From Onchidella celtica (Eukaryota > Mollusca > Gastropoda > Systellommatophora > Onchidiidae): a stretch of 64,000 bases of DNA. Positions within the stretch are counted from its first letter, which is position 1, and each line of letters starts with the position of its first letter. The translations under genes and the position numbers were made by a program. Shown here piece by piece: positions 62,630-64,000 of this stretch. Under the pieces are notes generated by a model. That model did no database searches. It saw only the letters and a list, made by a program, of their open reading frames with translations, and had not been told where the DNA came from. The DNA lies in assembly GCA_963931925.1 (NCBI GenBank), contig OZ007579.1, forward strand, positions 48,454,771-48,518,770, in the 5' to 3' direction.

Positions 62630-63572
62630 TTACCTGTGGTCATTTTGACAGTGTGTATTCGTTATATCTAGTTGTTTTTCTGTTGTGCTAGGAATTCGTG
62701 CTGTTGTCTTTGTTCGTGGGATGAATGGAAATTTCATGATGGTATGATTTATGTATGTTTATGAATAATAATACGTATTGATGCATGTATTTTGATGAGT
62801 ATGTATTAATGTGTACTTAAATTTCTGCAGAGTGTGTGTGCCAGCCTGTAGAGGTCAAGCAGCCAGAGCTCCGAGGAAGGGGAGAAATTGAAATCTAGGG
62901 TCAAAGTTAAGTAAAAGTGAAAAATTTTGTACCCTGGATTAAGGGCTGTCTTTTCTTCTGTCTTTTTCCGCTGTTTTTCTGTTTTTGTCGTAATTGATTG
63001 TACGGGCGGTGGCGCGGGTTTGCTGTGGTGAGCGTAGTTTATCCTCTTCGGGAGGTGGGCTAAACTTGGAACCGCGTTCACCACAGTGAACAGTTCTATA
63101 GGGACCTGTATTTTTGTTTAGATTGTAGCGTTCTATCTTCCTCGTTGTTTTAGGAAGACGTTTCTCTTGTCCCTCTCTTCCCTATTTGTAGATACGTTCT
63201 TTTTTTTCAGACTCTGTTCTTGTTGTACCGTGTAGTGTAATCGGCGTAGTAGGTTGCATTTTTTTTTCCATTATAGTTTTTTTTTGTAGAAGCTTTGTCC
63301 TAGTCTGGTTCGTTGTCCTTGACGTACTTGTGGTCCTTCTACTGTATTTCTTCATGCTTGTCGTTTCTATTTTCTTTTATAATTAATAGTGCTATGCATT
63401 TTATAGATATAGAATTAGTTGTGCTGTAAAGGTAAATTTCTGAATTGTATTTGGGACAATTGGGTATTGTTATATCTGGTGTGATCTCAGGTCCCTGGTC
63501 GTGTCGTTAGCTATCATACCGACAGGTTAGCCGTTTTTTTAAAAATATATACCATAACCATAAATCTGTGAA
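62630..63572 (+). mobile_element. Leader between primer site and gag
   Basis: About 940 bases with no open frame of note. A packaging or internal ribosome entry role is possible, but nothing in the sequence shows it. Confidence 0.6.
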
Positions 63573-64000
63573 ATGGCGGAACTCCAACAACTAATGAAGT
63601 TGGGTAAGGAACTTGGCCTGGAGGGAGAGGAGCTACGCGGCTGGATTAAAGAACAGCAGGCGGATTTGCGCGATGAGCGTGCTAAGGATAGAGAGCGAGA
63701 AAAAGAGGCTCAAGAGCGACAGAGAGAAGAGGAAAGAGAGGCTAAGGCTCAGCAACAGGAAAGGGAGTTTAAGCAACAGGAGAGAGAGGCTAAGGATAAG
63801 GAGCAGGAAAGAGAGTTTAAGTTAAAGGAGTTGCATCAGCAACAGGAGAAACAGGCTCAGGAGAGGGAGTTAAAGTTAAAGGAGATAGAAGCTCAAGAGC
63901 GGGAGACAGACGCGCGAGTAAGAATCGCGGAATTAGAACTCAAAAAGAATGCGCCAACAGAAACAGTTGAGCGGCAGGTACACAATAAAGGTGGCGTTAG
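63573..64000 (+). CDS. gag: Gag-like N terminus, open at window end
   Basis: From the ATG at 63573-63575 the frame is open for 142 codons to the window edge. The start reads MAELQQLMKLGKELGLEGEE then LRGWIKEQQ. A very long charged helix rich in Glu, Lys, Arg and Gln follows, with repeated QEREFK and EREAKxxEQ units and coiled-coil character. A helical N terminus with a GLEGEEL motif and a long charged stretch is common in Gypsy-type Gag proteins. Capsid and nucleocapsid regions would lie beyond the window. It is the first good ATG after the primer site. It could be an N-terminal Gag extension of unusual length. Confidence 0.75.
   Translation, partial: MAELQQLMKLGKELGLEGEELRGWIKEQQADLRDERAKDREREKEAQERQREEEREAKAQQQEREFKQQEREAKDKEQEREFKLKELHQQQEKQAQERELKLKEIEAQERETDARVRIAELELKKNAPTETVERQVHNKGGV

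Overview
The window looks like animal nuclear DNA, most likely from a lophotrochozoan such as a marine gastropod. That is an inference from AT-rich intergenic sequence, a spliced secreted-peptide gene, abundant TCTA/TCTG microsatellites, a 2A-bearing non-LTR retrotransposon, and PiggyBac, hAT, Harbinger and Penelope-like remnants. There are no bacterial operons, rRNA genes or CRISPR arrays, and most open frames are chance or transposon-derived.

Bases 1-31212 are a tandem segmental duplication with units of about 15.4 kb. Unit A (1 to about 15770, cut by the window start) and unit B (15997-31212) are nearly collinear. Each carries, in order: a solo LTR (family X), non-coding DNA, a solo LTR (family Y), a LINE-like RNase H scrap, small DNA-transposon pieces, a tRNA-derived SINE, a Penelope-like remnant, a PiggyBac remnant, and one host-type gene on the minus strand. 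A third, rearranged and partly inverted unit occupies about 31213-36520 and lacks the gene. Indels between units (LTR Y, Harbinger, SINE, microsatellite) let insertions and deletions be placed in relative time.

The host-type gene has two visible coding exons. Exon 1 encodes a signal peptide behind a TATA box. Exon 2 encodes a very basic cysteine-rich protein with three successive six-cysteine antistasin-like modules (18 Cys in 102 mature residues). The unit A copy is intact. The unit B copy has lost one module-1 cysteine and carries a 7-nt deletion that replaces modules 2-3 with a cysteine-free tail.

From 36.5 to 61.3 kb the sequence is a transposon landscape. It holds a nearly complete EN-RT LINE with a 2A-like peptide, a PHD finger and a 3' stem-loop (37626 to about 41500), a third family X LTR (41710-42942), scraps of another LINE (about 44.8-45.5 kb), and a 5'-truncated L2-like LINE inside a GTAT/TCTA microsatellite (46904-48692). 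It also holds a long foldback (49.4 kb), a non-autonomous hAT with a perfect 8-bp target duplication (49818-50872), a GATA/GAGA tract (51.3-51.8 kb), two abutting MITEs (53.4-53.7 kb), a 0.9-kb TIR element (55105-56005), and a 3-kb cluster of long inverted repeats (56.8-59.8 kb).

The right end holds the start of an apparently young LTR retrotransposon: a 5' LTR of family Y (61327-62520), a tRNA-Pro-type primer binding site repeated five times, a long leader, and a Gag-like frame that is still open at base 64000.
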